Positions 17,627 to 27,092 of a DNA stretch of 64,000 bases are shown here, in pieces (the first letter of the stretch is position 1; every line of letters begins with the position of its first letter). The notes under the pieces are model-generated. The model searched no databases and was not told the origin of the DNA. It saw only the letters and a list, made by a program, of their open reading frames with translations. The position numbers and the translations under genes were made by a program. This DNA comes from Bradyrhizobium zhengyangense. Its GTDB lineage: Bacteria > Pseudomonadota > Alphaproteobacteria > Rhizobiales > Xanthobacteraceae. The stretch lies in NCBI RefSeq assembly GCF_022012435.1, contig NZ_JAKLUA010000024.1, forward strand, positions 29,134-93,133, given 5' to 3'.

Positions 17627-19015
17627 ATGCCAAGGAAGTACGCTGCTTGTCCGGACCGTTCAGCAAATTTTGCTAGGAAAGCTACCCTTATCTGCTCCAC
17701 GCTTTTGGCCGGAACGGCCATGGCGCTTACCCACGCCAAGGCAGACGACATCAATTGGCGCCAGTTCGAAGGCGAGTCGATCGTCTGGGCCTCCGATATT
17801 CATCCATATGCCGATGCGGTTGCAGCCCAGCTGCCGGAATTCGAGAAGCTTACCGGCATCAAGGTGACGCCGGAGCTTTATCCGGACGATGCGTATTGGA
17901 ATAAGTTGACGATCCAGCTCAGCACCAAATCACCAAGCTGGGACGTTGTCGGTACGGGCATTCAACCGGCTTGGGATCTTGCGCCCGGTCAATTGCTTGA
18001 GCCCCTCGACCGCTATCTGAACGATCCGAAACTTACGGCGGCCGGCTACGATTACAAGGATTTCTTCCCAGCACTACGAGATGCGCTGACTTGGAAGGTC
18101 AAGGAAGGCCAGATCGAGCCGGGAAGCGGGCAGGTGTGGGCCATTCCGCATGGCTTCGAGAATATCCAACTGTTCTAACGGAAGGACATCCTCGACAAGT
18201 ATGGCATCAAGGTCCCTACGACCCCGCCGGAGATGTCCGCGGCATGCGAAAAGCTGAAGGCTGCCGATCCGACGATTACGCCCCTTGGCGTCCGCGGTGT
18301 GCGGTTCTGGAGCAGCATCCACACGGCCGCAATCTCGATCGCCAGGTCCTACGGGGTGCACGATTTCACCGTCAAGGACGGTAAGCTCGACACCGGCCTC
18401 GACTCACCCGAGTCGATCGCTTTCCACAAGGACTATGTGGACATGATCAAGAAGTGCGCGGCGCCCTCCTTTGCTAACGACAATTGGTACCAGGTGGTCG
18501 AAGGCATCAATTCCGGCCGCACAGCCATGGCGATCGATTCCAACATGTTTGGCTTTTGGAACGACGTTGCCGGCAAGCCAGCCTCAGGCAAAATAGCATT
18601 TGCGCCGCCCTTGCGTGCTCCGAATGCCAAAAACTTCGAATCCAACATCTGGATCTGGTCTTTGGCGATGAATGCGGCATCGCAAAAGAAGGGAGCTGCG
18701 TGGCTCTTCATCCAATGGGCGACTTCGAAGCAAGTGAAGCTCAACGGTGCCGTGGCCGGCAAGCTCGTCAACTCTCCGCGCACCTCGACCTGGACTGACA
18801 AGGCATGGCTCGAATACGCGGCAAAGCCTGAATTCAACAACTTTGTCGACACGTTCAAGAGCGTGCAGGACCGGGCAAAGCTGGCCTTTACAGCTCGCGT
18901 CGGCTTTGCCGAAGCAATGAATGCCTGGGCCGTTGCCATGCAGAAAATGGTCAACGGAGCTGACGTGAAGGCGACATTGACAGACCTCGCGGCCGAAATC
19001 CGATCGACCATGTGA
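17627..19015 (+). pseudogene. Sugar-binding protein (ABC importer) with internal stop
   Basis: A family-1 extracellular solute-binding protein of about 461 residues is split by one in-frame TAA at 18176-18178; the next codons continue RKDILDKYGIK in the same frame. FENIQLF-stop-RKD implies a TAC (Tyr) to TAA change. The N-terminus has a signal peptide (charged start, core ending LLAGTAMALTHAKA) preceded by GGAGGGG. The mature part has WASDIHPYADAVAAQLPEFEKLTGI and, after the stop, NDNWYQVVEGINSGRTAMAIDSN and a normal C-terminus. It is the first gene of the importer operon. Because only one base is wrong, either loss was recent or this is a sequencing error; otherwise the importer lacks its receptor. 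Confidence 0.85.
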
Positions 19016-19073
19016 AGTGCCGAGGGGGCGGCGGCGACCCGCTGCCCCTTCTTGCAATTAGAGATGTAGTCAT

Positions 19074-20036
19074 ATGGAACTTCGAGGATACGACGCAATC
19101 GTGACGCTGCAGTCTTCGGCCAGCCAACTTGCCTCCTCACAGGATCGGCGGATCAAGAGCGCTGAGGAGCCGCGTCTTGACTGGTGGAGCATTGCAGCAA
19201 TTGCGCCAGCCATCGTCATACTTGTAGGATTTCTGCTTCTGTTCTTCTACGGCGTCTATCAGTCGTTGACTGACCTCAGGTTCGGTCGCCCCTTGGTCCA
19301 CTTCATCGGCCTCAACAATTACGCGGCGCTGATTAAGACAGAGGATTTCTGGAATAGCATTCGCGCGACGCTGGTCTACTCTGGATCCGCCGTCCTTGCC
19401 GAGGCAGCCTTCGGTCTCGCGCTTGCCAAGCTGTTCGCGACCGAAGTCTTCCTGGCCCGCGTGATGCGGCCGGTCATTCTCCTGCCCCTCGTCCTACCCC
19501 CGATGAGCGTAGCGCTCATGTGGACGACCATGATGGACCCACAAAACGGGATCATGAATTATCTGTTGTCGCTTGTCGGGATCGGCCGATTTGCCTGGAT
19601 CTCAGATCCCGTGACCGCAATGTTCTCCCTGGTCCTGATCGACGTATGGACCTACACGCCCTTCTTCGCACTCATCATCTTCGCCGGCCTTCAGGGCATC
19701 AATGAAGAGGTGAGAGAAGCCGCGCGCGTTAACGGTGCGAAGGGCTTGGCGACCTTTCTGCACATCGAGCAGCCTCTGATTGCTCCCTACATTCTGATCG
19801 CGGCGGTGTTTCGGCTGATCGAGTCTCTCAACCAGTTCGACATCATCTTCGGGACAACCCAAGGCGGGCCCGGCAACAGCACTTCGGTTCTTTCGGTACG
19901 TGCCTACATCACCGCGTTCCAGAATCTCGCTTTTGGGCGTGGCGCCGCACTGATGGTGGTCAATTGGCTGATCGTGCTAGTCGGGACGTTCGCCATGGTC
20001 AAGCTCTGGCGCTTTGTTCGCCAGCGCGTCAGCTGA
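19074..20036 (+). CDS. Sugar ABC importer permease 1 (MalF-like)
   Basis: This 320-residue inner-membrane permease of the carbohydrate CUT1 class has six hydrophobic spans (first at about 43-63, IAPAIVILVGFLLLFFYGVY). The cytoplasmic EAA loop reads EEVREAARVNGAKGLATF (about 208-225) and contacts the ATPase. An N-terminal cytoplasmic tail of about 35 residues precedes span 1. It follows the broken binding protein by 58 bases and precedes the second permease by 11 bases. It forms the transmembrane pore with the product of 20048. Confidence 0.9.
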   Translation: MELRGYDAIVTLQSSASQLASSQDRRIKSAEEPRLDWWSIAAIAPAIVILVGFLLLFFYGVYQSLTDLRFGRPLVHFIGLNNYAALIKTEDFWNSIRATLVYSGSAVLAEAAFGLALAKLFATEVFLARVMRPVILLPLVLPPMSVALMWTTMMDPQNGIMNYLLSLVGIGRFAWISDPVTAMFSLVLIDVWTYTPFFALIIFAGLQGINEEVREAARVNGAKGLATFLHIEQPLIAPYILIAAVFRLIESLNQFDIIFGTTQGGPGNSTSVLSVRAYITAFQNLAFGRGAALMVVNWLIVLVGTFAMVKLWRFVRQRVS

Positions 20037-20047
20037 AGAGGCCGCGC

Positions 20048-20908
20048 ATGCGCGTCAATCGTTCGACTCCCGCCAATCTGATCCTCAACCTGCTCGTGGG
20101 CGTTTGCGCATTTATCCTAGCTTTTCCGCTTATCTGGATATTGATGATGTCGCTGAAGCAGCAGGCCGAAGTCATGACCTGGCCACCGACCTTTCTGTTC
20201 TCGCCGACCCTGGAGAATTTTCGCGTGCTGTTTGATGTCGCCCAGGCGGGGGCGACCAGCTATGGCACCATCAAAGTCGATTTCTTGACGCCGATCACCA
20301 ACAGCGTCGTCATAGCGCTGGGCTCGGTCATCGTGTCTCTGCTCGTGGGCGTGCCGGCCGGCTACGTGCTGGCGCGGCGCGACATACCTCTCAAAGAGGA
20401 CATTGCGTTCTTCATTCTTGGATTCCGCTTTGCCCCGGTTCTCCTGGTCGTCATCCCGCTCTTCAGCGTATTCCAGACCATCGGGCTATATGACACCTAT
20501 CTCGGCATGATCTGGGTCTACCAGGTGGTCACACTGCCGATGATCGTCTGGCTGAGCCGCTCCTACATCGAGGACATCCCCAAGGACATCGAGGAGGCGG
20601 CTGCCATGGACGGCGCCAAACCCGTTCGCGTCGTGCTGCACATCGTGCTGCCACTGTTGAAGCCAGGACTGATCGGAGCCTCATTGCTCATCTTCCTGCT
20701 CGCCTGGCACAATTTTGCCCTCGGTCTAATGCTGAGCTCGACCAAGGCGCCGGTGACGGTCGCTCTGCTCAAGCTTCTCAATCCGGGCGTGCAGTTCTAT
20801 CCCGTCATGGCGGCCGGGCTCGTCGTGACGATGATCATTCCCGTCATCCTGATCGTCATTGGCCAGCGTCACCTCGAACGCGGCCTCACCTTCGGTGCCG
20901 TAAAATGA
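20048..20908 (+). CDS. Sugar ABC importer permease 2 (MalG-like)
   Basis: The 286-residue permease from the ATG at 20048 (MRVNRSTPANLILNL) has six spans and an EAA loop KDIEEAAAMDGAKPVRV (about 180-196). The chosen start lies 11 bases after the stop of permease 1; upstream in-frame codons overlap that gene and lack a Shine-Dalgarno. Its stop overlaps the kinase start by ATGA, so translation is coupled. With 19074 and the ATPase 23434 it would make a CUT1 sugar or sugar-alcohol importer. Confidence 0.9.
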   Translation: MRVNRSTPANLILNLLVGVCAFILAFPLIWILMMSLKQQAEVMTWPPTFLFSPTLENFRVLFDVAQAGATSYGTIKVDFLTPITNSVVIALGSVIVSLLVGVPAGYVLARRDIPLKEDIAFFILGFRFAPVLLVVIPLFSVFQTIGLYDTYLGMIWVYQVVTLPMIVWLSRSYIEDIPKDIEEAAAMDGAKPVRVVLHIVLPLLKPGLIGASLLIFLLAWHNFALGLMLSSTKAPVTVALLKLLNPGVQFYPVMAAGLVVTMIIPVILIVIGQRHLERGLTFGAVK

Positions 20909-21846
20909 ACACCCGGCCATTGATGTTCTTCGGAACGACGAATCTCGATCTCTGCTTCAACGTCGAGCGACTGCCGACTCCAGGTGAAAGCCTGATGGGC
21001 GGCTTGACCCGTTACCCCGGAGGCAAGGGCGCCAATCAGGCCGTTGCTGCCGCCCGGCTTGGCCTCAAGCCACATTTCTACACGCGTCTCGGCGATGACG
21101 ATGCCGGCCACTGGCTGTTGCAGTCCCTGATGCAGGCCGGCGTTCGCGCAGATGCCATTCAGATCTCTGCGGGCGAGGTCTCCGGTTCAGCCCTGGTCAT
21201 GGTCGGCGACGACGGCTCGAACATGATCGTCATAGACCCTGGCACGAATTTGAACGTGACACCCGAGATGATCGAGCGCGCGGCCGAGTTCATCGCGCGC
21301 GATGCAATCGTTGTTGCGGAAATGGGGATGCCGATCTCGGCCCTTAATCGGCTCTTCGAGATGAAGGCGGACAAGGGTTTTGAACTCATCTTCAAGCCGG
21401 CGCCGGTCAGGCCCGGGCTTTCACCGGCCGCGTGGGCAAGCGTTGACTTCGTCACGCCGAACCAGACGGAAGCCTTTGAGCTCACAGGGATCGAAGTCCT
21501 CGACTTCCACACAGCCGCGGGCGCGGCCTTAAAGCTTCTCGATCTCGGTCCAGCTGCCGCCCTAATCACCTTGGGCGCGCAGGGCGCTTACTATGCCGAC
21601 AAGAAGCAATCTTTTTCTCTGCGCGCCTTCCCGGTGAAGGTCGTGGATACCACGGCCGCAGGGGATGCTTTCAATGGCGCCTTCGCCGCTTCATTGGCTG
21701 AGAGCCTGCCCTTGAGGGAAGCCGTACGAAGGGCGCTCGCGGTGGCAGCCCTGTGCGTGACGCGCCGCGGTGCTCAAAGCTCGATGCCGAGCCGCGAGGC
21801 GGTTGGCGAATTTCTGCAATCACAAACGATCCTGGAGTTGGAATGA
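20905..21846 (+). CDS. PfkB-family carbohydrate kinase (copy 1)
   Basis: The 313-residue ribokinase-like enzyme phosphorylates an imported sugar or polyol with ATP. Visible motifs are the N-terminal FFGTTNLDLCFNVERLPTPGE, the substrate loop RYPGGKGANQAVAAARLG (about 33-50, PfkB signature 1) and the C-terminal catalytic VVDTTAAGDAFNGAFAASL (about 249-267, signature 2, with the Asp base in GD). Length is typical. It overlaps the permease upstream and the dehydrogenase downstream by 4 bases each. It remains intact although neighbours are broken. It is related to the kinase at 53592; both keep the GGKG and AGDAFN motifs. Confidence 0.9.
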   Translation: MNTRPLMFFGTTNLDLCFNVERLPTPGESLMGGLTRYPGGKGANQAVAAARLGLKPHFYTRLGDDDAGHWLLQSLMQAGVRADAIQISAGEVSGSALVMVGDDGSNMIVIDPGTNLNVTPEMIERAAEFIARDAIVVAEMGMPISALNRLFEMKADKGFELIFKPAPVRPGLSPAAWASVDFVTPNQTEAFELTGIEVLDFHTAAGAALKLLDLGPAAALITLGAQGAYYADKKQSFSLRAFPVKVVDTTAAGDAFNGAFAASLAESLPLREAVRRALAVAALCVTRRGAQSSMPSREAVGEFLQSQTILELE

Positions 21847-22615
21847 CTGAACAGTTCTCAGTTTCGGATAGAACGGTGCTCGTAACCGGAGCCGGTGGAG
21901 GCATCGGGTCGGCCATTGTTTCAATGCATTCCGGGCGGGAGGGGCGAATGTCCTTGCCACCGATGCTAATCTCGCAAACCTCAGGGAGACCTTGGCTGGC
22001 CTGCCCCATGGCAACGGCGTACTGCCAATGGCGATGGATGTCGCGCGGGAGGACGATGTCGCAAGGGTGCTAGATGAGATTGCCAGACGTTTCGGCCGGC
22101 TCGATGTGCTGGTGAATAACGCCGGCATCAAGTCTGCCGAGCCGCTCCTGAACGGCAATTCGGAAAAGATCGAGCGCACGATCCAGATCAACTCAGTCGC
22201 TGTCCTGCGCTCCTCCAAACTGGTGGTCGACCGGTTCATGAAGGCGAAAGGTGGCCGTATCGTCAACGTCGGCTCCTCGCTGTCCTCGCAAGGTGCAGTC
22301 TTCAACTATCAGGCTGGCGGCGCCGACTACTGCTTGTCCAAGGCGATCGTCCACGATCTCACCAAGCTGCTCGCCTACGAATGCGCGCCGCTCAAGATCA
22401 ATGTCAACGCAATCGCCCCTGGCATTATCGACACGCCCATGCACGGGCGTCCCCGGGAGGAGACCGAAGCCCGCCATAGTGGCCGGATCCCGCTGGGACG
22501 CGTGGGTCTACCGGAGAATATCGCGGGTCTTGCTGTCTTTCTCGCAAGCCCCGCGGCCTCATATATGACCGGGCAGATTCTTCACGTGAACGGCGGGATG
22601 CTGATGAATGGCTAA
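21843..22615 (+). pseudogene. Short-chain dehydrogenase/reductase, frameshifted
   Basis: A classical SDR of about 257 residues would start at 21843, overlapping the kinase stop. It begins VLVTGAGGGIGSAIVS (the NAD(P) loop), but near 21926 the frame breaks. The true continuation, AFRAGGANVLATDANLANL, lies in the next frame and runs on to LDVLVNNAGIKSAEP, the serine-containing GSSLSSQGAVF, the catalytic YCLSK and the C-terminus. The gene is 773 bases long, not a multiple of three, consistent with loss of one base. It should oxidise a sugar alcohol or its phosphate. Its end overlaps the HAD gene by 8 bases. It is probably inactive unless the shift is a sequence error. Confidence 0.85.
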
Positions 22616-23434
22616 TACCGCCCCGGCCCATAACTGGCCGCAAGTCAAAGGTATCATTTCGGATCTCGATGGCGTGGTTTATCGCGGCAACGCGGCGATA
22701 CCAGATGCTATCCAGACATTTGGAGCTTGGCAGACGGCAGGATTGCCGTTCTGCTTCGTGACTAACAATTCCACCCATACCCCCGAAGATGTCTCCGCAA
22801 ACTTGCGAGTTTCGGGCTTGTCGTCACGCCGAAAGACGTTGTCACGAGCGCCATCACTGCCGCCGAGCTCATTCGCGCGACATACAAGGATGCAACGCGC
22901 GTATTCGTCGTGGGCGCGCCATCGCTGGTGAAGGCCATCACCGAAGCGGGGCTCGATGTGACCGATCGCGAACCCGATGCCGTGGTCATGGGCCTCGATC
23001 GCTAGATAACGCATGAGAAGCTGCGGATTGCGGTCGAAGCGATCCTGAACGGTGCCGCATTCGTCGGCACCAACCCCGATCTCCTCCTGCCGACCGCAGG
23101 CGGTTTCGAACCTGGAGCAGGAGCAACGATCACAGCTGTAGCTGCTGCCACAGGCGTGAAGCCCTTGATTGTCGGGAAACCTGAGCCGCACATGATCGAG
23201 ACGGCACTTTCCCGTCTCGGGACGGCGCGCAACGCCACATTGATGATTGGCGACCAGATCCAGACGGATATCCAGGCCGGAAAGCGAGCGAAGCTACCGA
23301 CGGTGCTGGTCACGACCGGCGTGCCGCCCCGCGAAGACCCATCCCTGGTGCCACCTGATTTTATCGTCTCCAGCCTGGCAGAGATTGAGGTCCCGGCGGC
23401 GCTGGTCGAACGGATTCGACAGAGGAGTTCGTGA
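22608..23434 (+). pseudogene. NagD-type HAD phosphatase, frameshift plus nonsense
   Basis: A HAD-superfamily phosphatase of the NagD/PNPase class (about 275 residues) has two lesions. The start is clear: GIISDLDGVVYRGN (nucleophile DxD) and FCFVTNNSTHTPEDVS (motif 2). Near 22803 one base is missing; the sequence continues in the next frame as LASFGLVVTPKDVV and VFVVGAPSLVKAITEAG, then stops at the TAG at 23003-23005 (VVMGLDR-stop-ITHEKLRIA, implying GAG to TAG). Past it the frame is intact: GTNPDLLLPTAGG, LIVGKPEPHMIETAL and MIGDQIQTDIQAGK (motif 4). In the pathway it would remove the phosphate added by the kinase or act on a by-product. It is very likely dead. Confidence 0.85.
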
Positions 23435-24546
23435 TGGCCGATGTTCGTTTGGAAGGCGTCAACAAGGCCTATGGGACAATCCAGATCCTGCGGAACATTG
23501 ATCTCACCATCGATCACGGCGAGTTCGTCGTGTTCGTCGGACCTTCGGGATCGGGCAAGTCGACGCTGTTGCGAATGATTGGAGGACTAGAACGAATCAG
23601 CGGCGGCCGGCTTCTGATTGACAACGAGCTCGTCAATGATGTCGATGCGGCGGATCGAAACCTCGGGATGGTGTTTCAGAGCTACGCGCTCTATCCGCAC
23701 ATGACTGTGCGCGAGAACCTTGCCTTTCCTCTGCGAATGGCAAAGGTTGCGAAGACCGGGATCGAGACCAGGGTCGCCGAGACTGCGTCGCTGCTACAGA
23801 TCGATCATCTTCTGGACCGAAAACCCCGACAACTCTCGGGCGGCCAGCGTCAGCGCGTTGCGATTGGCCGCGCAATTGTTCGCGAACCCAAGGTGTTCCT
23901 ATTCGACGAACCCCTGTCGAACCTTGATACCGAATTGCGGGTGCAGATGCGGGTTCAGATTGCCAAGCTCCACAAGCAGCTTGGGAATACCATGATCTAC
24001 GTGACACACGACCAGGTGGAAGCCATGACAATGGCCGACAAGATCGTCGTACTCAAGGACGGCAACATCGAGCAGGTGGGAAGCCCGCATGATCTCTATC
24101 ACAATCCGGCATCCCGGTTTGTGGCCGGATTCATCGGCTCACCCAAGATGAATTTCCTGGGCGGCCACATCGAGGCGGCGCACGAGGCGGGCATGGACGT
24201 CAGGCTCGACGCCGGGGCGACAGTCTCCGTCCCCGTGCAGCCGGATCAATTGCTCGTCGGCAAGCCGATCACACTCGGAATTCGCCCCGATGACTTCTCT
24301 CCATCTGCGGCGGAGAGGAAAGAGATCGCGATCGAACTCGACGTCGATTTCGTCGAGCATCTTGGCAGCGTCACCTACATCTACGGAAACGCTGGCAAGG
24401 AATCGGTGGTCGCAAAGGCGCCAAAGCCGGAGTCACAGAAGAGGTCTGGCAAGGTTCGTCTTGCGGCGTCGCCGGCGGACTGCCACCTGTTCGTGACGAA
24501 CGGAAAGGCGCTGCGCCGGTTGCACGCGCCCGCAAATTGGAGCTAG
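23434..24546 (+). CDS. Sugar ABC importer ATPase (UgpC/MalK-like)
   Basis: The 370-residue ATPase energises the CUT1 importer formed with 19074 and 20048. Motifs in order are Walker A GPSGSGKSTLL (about 37-47), Q-loop MVFQSYALYPH, signature LSGGQRQRVAIGRAI (about 133-147), Walker B VFLFDEPLSNLD and H-loop YVTHDQVEAMT. A C-terminal TOBE region (about 240-360) follows. The ATG at 23434 has GAGGAG 7 bases upstream and overlaps the phosphatase stop by one base; an in-frame GTG lies one codon earlier. It is intact, unlike the three catabolic or receptor genes before it. Confidence 0.92.
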   Translation: MADVRLEGVNKAYGTIQILRNIDLTIDHGEFVVFVGPSGSGKSTLLRMIGGLERISGGRLLIDNELVNDVDAADRNLGMVFQSYALYPHMTVRENLAFPLRMAKVAKTGIETRVAETASLLQIDHLLDRKPRQLSGGQRQRVAIGRAIVREPKVFLFDEPLSNLDTELRVQMRVQIAKLHKQLGNTMIYVTHDQVEAMTMADKIVVLKDGNIEQVGSPHDLYHNPASRFVAGFIGSPKMNFLGGHIEAAHEAGMDVRLDAGATVSVPVQPDQLLVGKPITLGIRPDDFSPSAAERKEIAIELDVDFVEHLGSVTYIYGNAGKESVVAKAPKPESQKRSGKVRLAASPADCHLFVTNGKALRRLHAPANWS

Positions 24547-24580
24547 TTTTCGCAACCGCCGTGCAGGAGGCGGGCAAGTC

Positions 24581-26356
24581 ATGCACACGCGGACAGACCA
24601 GGCAAAGGGCGGCGGCATCAGGCGGTTCTTCCGCAACTCCCGCTCCTTTATGCTTGGGGCTGGAATAGGATCGGGCATGACCGCGCGAGCGGCCGAACGG
24701 GCGGGCGCGGATTTCGTTCTCGCCCTTAACGCCGGCCGATTTCGCGCGATGGGGGGCTCTTCGCCAGCCTCAATTCTTCCAATCCGCAATACAAACGAAT
24801 TCGTGGCGGGCTTCGGCCGGACCGAGATCCTGCCCTCAACGAAATTGCCGGTATTTTTTGGCGCTTGTACCTTCGATCCGCAGCTGGATATCGACCGCTT
24901 TCTCGACCGCATCATGCGATGGGGTTTTTCAGGCGTCACCAATTTCCCGTCCGTCATCCACATTGATGACTACAGGAGATCACTGCTTGAAAGTTGCGGG
25001 CTCGGCTACGAGCGGGAAATCGAACTCCTGGTCAAAGCCGCAAAACGCGGCCTAATGACCATCGCTTATACTCGCACCCAGTCCGAAGCAAGGCGCATGG
25101 TTGAAGCTGGAGCTGAAGCCATCTGTATCAACTTCAATCTCAACCGCGCTGTCGAAAGCGGATGCGACTTGTCGATCAGCCTGTCGGAGCTTGCCGCGCG
25201 AACGAGCGCTGTTGCGCGTGTCGCTCAATCCGTCGACGTGAACGCAATTTGCCTGCTTGGTGGCGGGCCAATCACGAAGCCTGACGAACTCCTGGACATC
25301 TGCCGAGAAACGGGTGTGCAGGGTTTCATTGGCGGTTCGTCGCTCGACCGCATCCCGCTCGAAATGTCAGTTCTCGAGGTAACCTCGGGCTTTAAGACCA
25401 TCCACTTATTGCGAGAGAAGGTCGATCTCCTCGAGCGCCAGCTCCAGTTGAGCGGATTCCGGCATGGCGTCATCGCGCAGTCCTCGATCATGAAGCACGT
25501 GCTTGAGACTGCAAGGCGCTTGGCAAGTAATCCCAATTCTGTGCTGGTGTGGGGCGAGGCGGGATCGGGAAAGCGAAGGATAGCGAACCTCGTCCATGCC
25601 TTTAGCGATCGGAGACACACGAAGGCCGCGCTGTTTCATTGCCGCCGAGGGCCGGCAATCGACACGGTCGGTGCGCTGTTCGGTGCCGAGAGCGCTGAGA
25701 ATAGGAGGCGCCAACTGTCGCTCCTCGAAGCCGCAAGTGATTCCGCGCTCCTGCTGACGCATGTCGATCAGCTGTCGCGAGATGGGCAAGAGCGTCTCGC
25801 GGACTATCTCGAGACGGGTACTTTCACGCCGCTGAACGGCGTATCCGTTGTAAGGTCAAACGCCCGGATCATCGCAACCGCGACAGTGACCCGCGGAGCA
25901 AGCTTGGAAAGTGTTCTATGTCCCCGCCTTCTTGCCTTCTTTGCCGGGCTTGACATAGAACAACCCGCTTTGCCAAACCGTCTGGAGGACCTTCCACAGC
26001 TCATTCAGCATTTTGCCGTCGAAGCCAAGGGGGATTCGAATGCACAAACGCTGGCAATAGAGAAGTCCGCGTTCTTGGCGTTAGCGGGCCACCATTGGCC
26101 CGGAAATTTGAGAGAATTGCGCCAGATCGTCAATCAACTGGTGATGGTGAAAGACGCGCATATAACTGCTGACGTCCTCAAGCCGCTTCTGAACTCGACG
26201 TCGCCCGCTCGGCCCAAAGGAGCATTCTCCGAGCGCGAGTGGTTCATCGAAGGCCTAAAACGAAACAGGCTCCACCGTGGCAAGACCGCACAATCTCTTG
26301 GGCTTTCAAGGAAGACGCTTTACAACAAGATAAAGAAACTGCGGATCCTAGAATAG
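24581..26356 (+). CDS. TIM-barrel / sigma-54-activator-like fusion regulator
   Basis: This 591-residue fusion starts at 24581 (AGGAGG 10 bases upstream). Residues about 20-270 form a TIM-barrel of the PF09370 type (phosphoenolpyruvate hydrolase-like, formerly 'TIM-barrel signal transduction'): GAGIGSGMTARAAERAGAD, LALNAGRFR, GVTNFPSVIHID and GGSSLDRIPLE. A coiled-coil linker (about 275-300) leads to an AAA+ domain of sigma-54 activators with Walker A GEAGSGKRR and the WPGNLRELRQIVNQLV region, then a Fis-type helix-turn-helix at the C-terminus (KTAQSLGLSRKTLYNKIKKL). Two core motifs are degenerate. The GAFTGA loop that touches sigma-54 is absent (GALFGAESAENRRR is found instead), and Walker B reads HVDQ where DE is expected. 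It is probably the operon's sensor-regulator, but perhaps not through sigma-54. Confidence 0.8.
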   Translation: MHTRTDQAKGGGIRRFFRNSRSFMLGAGIGSGMTARAAERAGADFVLALNAGRFRAMGGSSPASILPIRNTNEFVAGFGRTEILPSTKLPVFFGACTFDPQLDIDRFLDRIMRWGFSGVTNFPSVIHIDDYRRSLLESCGLGYEREIELLVKAAKRGLMTIAYTRTQSEARRMVEAGAEAICINFNLNRAVESGCDLSISLSELAARTSAVARVAQSVDVNAICLLGGGPITKPDELLDICRETGVQGFIGGSSLDRIPLEMSVLEVTSGFKTIHLLREKVDLLERQLQLSGFRHGVIAQSSIMKHVLETARRLASNPNSVLVWGEAGSGKRRIANLVHAFSDRRHTKAALFHCRRGPAIDTVGALFGAESAENRRRQLSLLEAASDSALLLTHVDQLSRDGQERLADYLETGTFTPLNGVSVVRSNARIIATATVTRGASLESVLCPRLLAFFAGLDIEQPALPNRLEDLPQLIQHFAVEAKGDSNAQTLAIEKSAFLALAGHHWPGNLRELRQIVNQLVMVKDAHITADVLKPLLNSTSPARPKGAFSEREWFIEGLKRNRLHRGKTAQSLGLSRKTLYNKIKKLRILE

Positions 26357-26363
26357 CCTACCC

Positions 26364-27092
26364 TCATTTCTTGCGTCGGGTTTGCTGCGACGTAGTCGCA
26401 TGCAAAAACGAGAACCTTGGCATCGACGATGCCTGTTGGCCAAGGCTGATCAACCCCATTTCGTCGCAAATCCTACGCGCAAGAGCCTCTTCGGGCAAAT
26501 ACACAATACCTTCGAGATGCGCTCCAAGTCTCGTCTCTGCCATCGTGATCTCAGAATCCTTGGCAGCAACAAACAGGATTTTGAATCCCAGGCTGGCGAA
26601 CCATTCCATACGTCGAAGTTCGAGCTCCAGTCCGGAGTTAATTGGCATGCCATCCGTAGCCTGCTCAATGATAGATGCAGGTGGGAAATTTGTGACGCCG
26701 GAGATTCTCGCCTCTTTCAGCAAGTCGGCAAAATCCTCCCAACAGGCAAAGGGATCGATCATGACCATCGCCGCGTAGGCGCGAATGGACGCTTGCTTGT
26801 CGAGGCTGCGCAAATCTCGCAAAAGACAGTCATTCCAGTCGACGACAGGTAAAGTCGCCATTACGAGCATCGAGTCTGCTGGAAAGCTCCGCAGGGACGG
26901 CGCGTAGATTTCCAAGGGCGCGCCTCTAGATGCGGCCGTTAAGCGCGTGGCAAGCTTGCAGCTGACTATACCCATTCTTACCCACCCGGAAGTATCGCCG
27001 ATGTTATACAATGCTTCAGCCCGGTCTAGACCTCCTATTGTTGAGAATGCTCCGGGAGGAAATTCGTGTCTCATTATTTGGCGGACGGCCAA
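26364..27092 (-). CDS. PF09370-like TIM-barrel protein, divergent paralog
   Basis: The 242-residue protein resembles the N-terminal barrel of the fusion at 24581: GGLDRAEALYNIGDTSGWVRMG matches the G-x-G ... GAD-L-LAL-N-x-GR-x-R region, and ARISGVTNFPPASIIE matches the GVTNFPSVIHID segment. It lacks the AAA+ and DNA-binding parts. It is convergent with the fusion, with only 7 bases between the two stops. The first ATG (27092) gives the full barrel start; MRHEFPPGAF (27074) is an alternative. The conserved GAGxGSG loop is altered to STIGGLD, so enzymatic activity is doubtful. Its likely role is ligand sensing or a rare hydrolase; this is inference. Confidence 0.6.
   Translation of the reverse strand: MAVRQIMRHEFPPGAFSTIGGLDRAEALYNIGDTSGWVRMGIVSCKLATRLTAASRGAPLEIYAPSLRSFPADSMLVMATLPVVDWNDCLLRDLRSLDKQASIRAYAAMVMIDPFACWEDFADLLKEARISGVTNFPPASIIEQATDGMPINSGLELELRRMEWFASLGFKILFVAAKDSEITMAETRLGAHLEGIVYLPEEALARRICDEMGLISLGQQASSMPRFSFLHATTSQQTRRKK

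Noticed and set aside
18176..18178. Programmed stop-codon readthrough in the binding-protein gene
   Set aside because: The stop is TAA, not the leaky TGA context or a selenocysteine signal, and nearby operon genes are also broken, so a mutation is more likely.
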